Assembly: GCA_903813345.2 (NCBI GenBank)
Contig: CAIIXF020000010.1
Location: forward strand, 18,733,181 to 18,797,180
From: Owenia fusiformis
Lineage: Eukaryota; Annelida; Polychaeta; Sabellida; Oweniidae
Reading direction: 5' to 3'
DNA length: 64,000 nucleotides
Made by a program: the position numbers and the translations under genes. Position 1 is the first letter of the stretch; every line of letters begins with the position of its first letter. Below, piece by piece: positions 61,862-64,000 of the stretch. The notes under the pieces are model-generated. The model did no database searches. It had not been told where the DNA came from and worked only from the letters and a program-made list of their open reading frames with translations.

Positions 61862-62190
61862 CTCATGTCATTCCTTGTCATGTCTATTTTCTAAAAATCA
61901 CAACAGTGCATACTTTATTCCAGGAAAACTAAAGATTTTTACAAAAATGTATTATTTTTCTATAAGAATGGTTACCATTCTTATTATATGGGAGAATTTA
62001 AACATTTTTCACTCATTTTTGCACTTTGGATCATTCATAACTTCACCAATTTATAACATGTTGTGAATCTTTTGGGATATATTGTACTATTTGATATTGT
62101 AAGGAATAGATTGGTAGGTCAATTAGACATGTTGCTTGTAATTTTATCACCCCCTATAGATCAGATTCTGCCTTTAATGAAGGTATTGAA
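61862..62190. repeat. inverted repeat Q, right arm
   Basis: Reverse complement of 57105-57432, at a distance of about 4.4 kb. The pair brackets the gag/pol relic and might be its inverted terminal repeats, but the left arm lies outside the C2 end. Confidence 0.75.
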
Positions 62191-62261
62191 ATGAATTATA
62201 TTTCCCCTCCCAAAATAGTTTTTTCTTTACAAATTATGCAAATAAGAATTCAAACTTAAAG

Positions 62262-62835
62262 GGTGACGCATATCGTTTAGCAAATCGAACGCTCGTTTCT
62301 GGTGTTGCTCACCGTTTAGTATAAAAGGCCCGATCCCGGAATAATACTCAAGGGTTCACAGGTTTGAGGTCGTTGAGTCAACACCTCTAACTGTTATATA
62401 GCATAAGTATATTATAGATCGTCACACATTTATAAAAGGGTGATTTTTATTTTGACAAATCAATTTCACATTTATGGGCGAAGTTTCAGGATCATCTATT
62501 TGTGTATAATAAGGAAAAATTGGCATCTAAATTTCCCCATAACGTAATAGCACACAGCTTGGCATATGAAATATCCTACAAATGAAACAAAGCAAGACAA
62601 ACCGGTTTCTAATGCAAGGATTTATATTGGCTGTTGTACATGTATTCTTTGAACGCAATCACTCTTTGGATAACGTTTTCAAAATCATTATAAACGGATT
62701 ACTTTATCTCAAAGACAATTTCAATAAACTGGATTTTACAGAACTCCCCTTATTTCTTAAAAATGGACTGATCCAGTTGATTCGCCTAGAGCCGCCATAT
62801 TGTTTTTATACGGGATGCTAATCGGAACCCTTTAA
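62262..62835 (+). repeat. C-family internal segments adjacent to each other
   Basis: 62262-62430 matches 13612-13780 (with the TATAAAAGG box) and 62435-62835 matches 15008-15440. Here they lie side by side; in C1 they are about 1.2 kb apart with palindrome B1 between. That suggests the C2 arrangement is the ancestral one. Confidence 0.75.
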
Positions 62836-62896
62836 GATGCTTTAATACATAATCCAATGGGGTAGTTAGGATTGCCAAACTTTTGGAGGGAGTGTA

Positions 62897-63519
62897 ATTG
62901 TACAAATTGAATTATTTGAGAAACCCTAATGAAGGGGGGGGAGATTGTGAATAACATAAAAATAGAACCCCCGGTCACCAAATCCTGGCTACGCCACTGC
63001 TATCAAATTATTTTGTGGACTATACACAAGAATATTACGGTGATATTTTTTGAGTCTGCTTATGTTGTCCATTTCGTACAGGATGTGTAATGAAAAACTC
63101 AAGGATCCGTTACCTAATGTACCTGAAGGTGCCCCCTCCCAATTTTGCAAAGGTTTCATTGAAAATAATATGGAAATAGTTACTTTATTATGGACACACC
63201 AAAAATGGTCATTAGGTCATTTGGATTAAAACTAAGGTCATTCGGTCATTTAAGTTTGACTACGCATATCATTCTAAATATCATTTTAGGGGTATGTTAG
63301 TCTTCATTCATGATCATTTAAAGTATGTCGACCATTCTTCAATCGATATATCAGAACATCGTTAAGGTAGAACACTAAGGGCAACATACTGAAAACACAT
63401 ATCATAAAAAACTAAAAACTTAATATATATTTTGAAAACTTTTGAAAAAATGAACCTTAACTTGAAAAACAGCAACTTCACGGAGTAGCAAATCCCGCCG
63501 AACAAAACATATTTAGATT
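62897..63519. other. spacer with a hAT-like end
   Basis: The complement of 62983-62998 reads AGTGGCGTAGCCAGGATT, a common hAT terminus, paired with the degenerate copy at about 58188. No matching target duplication was found. 63000-63519 shows no exon or repeat. Confidence 0.4.
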
Positions 63520-64000
63520 ATTAGTGGCCATCTTGAAAATTCCTTCTTGAGCAGAGCTTGTTTGTCCCTAAGCATCAACATATAAAATGTAAACCATATC
63601 CATTAATTAAAATTTTAGTTATCAAAGATTACATTCTTTTTTACTAAAAATGGCGGCCATTTGAAATTCTGCAGTCATTTTGAAAATCTTTCTCGAACAG
63701 AGCTATAGTGTCCCTAGGTATCAGCATATACAATTTGAATTGAGAAAAATGGCAACCATTTTGAAATTCAGCTGCCATTTTGAAAATTCTTCCTCGAACA
63801 GAGCTACTGTGTCCCTAGGCATTATCATATAAAATTTAAAAAACAAATACGTTCGCTGGTATTAGAGTTATCAAAATTTTATGTTTTTTTTACGAAAAAT
63901 GGCCACCATTTTGAAATTCAGTGGCCATCTTGAAAATTCAATTTTGAGCAAAGCAACTGTGTCCCTAGCCATCATCATATAAAATTTCAACCAAATCCGT
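63520..64000 (+). repeat. tandem array, unit about 150 bases, running off the window
   Basis: Units begin near 63520, 63648, 63747 (previous unit shortened) and 63896. Each has AAAATGG(C)..CCATTTTGAAATTC, GAACAGAGCTA and GTGTCCCTAGGCATCA. They are in inverted orientation to the E2 left wing at 37900-38160, so this may be the right wing of E2. Confidence 0.75.

Larger units (their letters stand above)
58390..62896. mobile_element. element C copy 2 (4.5 kb), composite
   Basis: The ends TACACTTCCCTCAAAACG and, in complement, TACACTCCCTCCAAAAGT belong to the C family of terminal repeats. It encloses a DIRS-like gag/pol relic (59209-60581), a segment like the C1 left TIR (61640-61830 resembles 8540-8690), the Q right arm, and the two segments shared with C1 (62262-62430, 62435-62835). 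The mixture suggests repeated internal insertion rather than one intact element. Confidence 0.5.

Noticed and set aside
1-64000. tRNA, rRNA and other structured RNA genes
   Set aside because: I looked for cloverleaf boxes and rRNA cores on both strands and saw none that I could support.

Overview
The window is AT-rich animal DNA, most likely from a marine invertebrate; I cannot name the species from sequence alone. It has eukaryotic splice signals, non-LTR (LINE) and DIRS-type retroelement relics, and a very dense nest of inverted-repeat DNA transposons. There are no operons, ribosome binding sites, rRNA genes or recognisable tRNA genes. Most of it is mobile DNA inserted into mobile DNA, and several insertion orders can be read from target-site duplications.

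The one convincing host gene is on the + strand. A large exon (443-2595) encodes an NB-ARC/STAND-type NTPase (NLR-like) followed by TPR-like helices. Its reading frame hits a stop 12 bases past the exon end, but a clean splice acceptor and a 68-codon terminal exon lie at 24112-24318 in matching phase. If joined, the gene has a roughly 21.5 kb intron packed with transposons, and its 5' exons lie before the window. A weaker minus-strand candidate gene (three phase-compatible exons, 37311 down to 36477) lies in a stretch where I found no repeat.

Layout. 1-442: upstream intron. 2640-3420: palindromic MITE. 3472-7948: element D1, long inverted repeats around a decayed reverse transcriptase. 8310-17585: element C1, about 9.3 kb, carrying a foldback element (E1), a palindrome (B1) and a MITE (F1). 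17855-19154: large hairpins around a possible Crypton/KCTD1-like relic. 20527-23005: element H with element I1 inside. 24112-24615: terminal exon, with palindromic MITE P1 starting just after its stop. 25509-34048: foldback array M, hit by elements N, P2, K1 and L1. 34246-36109: second copy of I. 37861-52530: a second E-type element split by LINE A (itself broken by about 7.2 kb containing palindrome B2, mariner-like O and K2, and also by TTAA-flanked T) and by LINE B (broken by G and hAT-like R). 52879-56955: D2. 58390-62896: C2, enclosing a DIRS-like gag/pol relic. 63520-64000: a tandem array like the E2 left wing, so E2 may run past the window end.

The most interesting points are the hidden last exon of the NLR-like gene, the two long-inverted-repeat elements that both carry the same reverse transcriptase relic, and several elements whose termini are built from short tandem or palindromic repeats (G, N and the 26.5-27.1 kb array).
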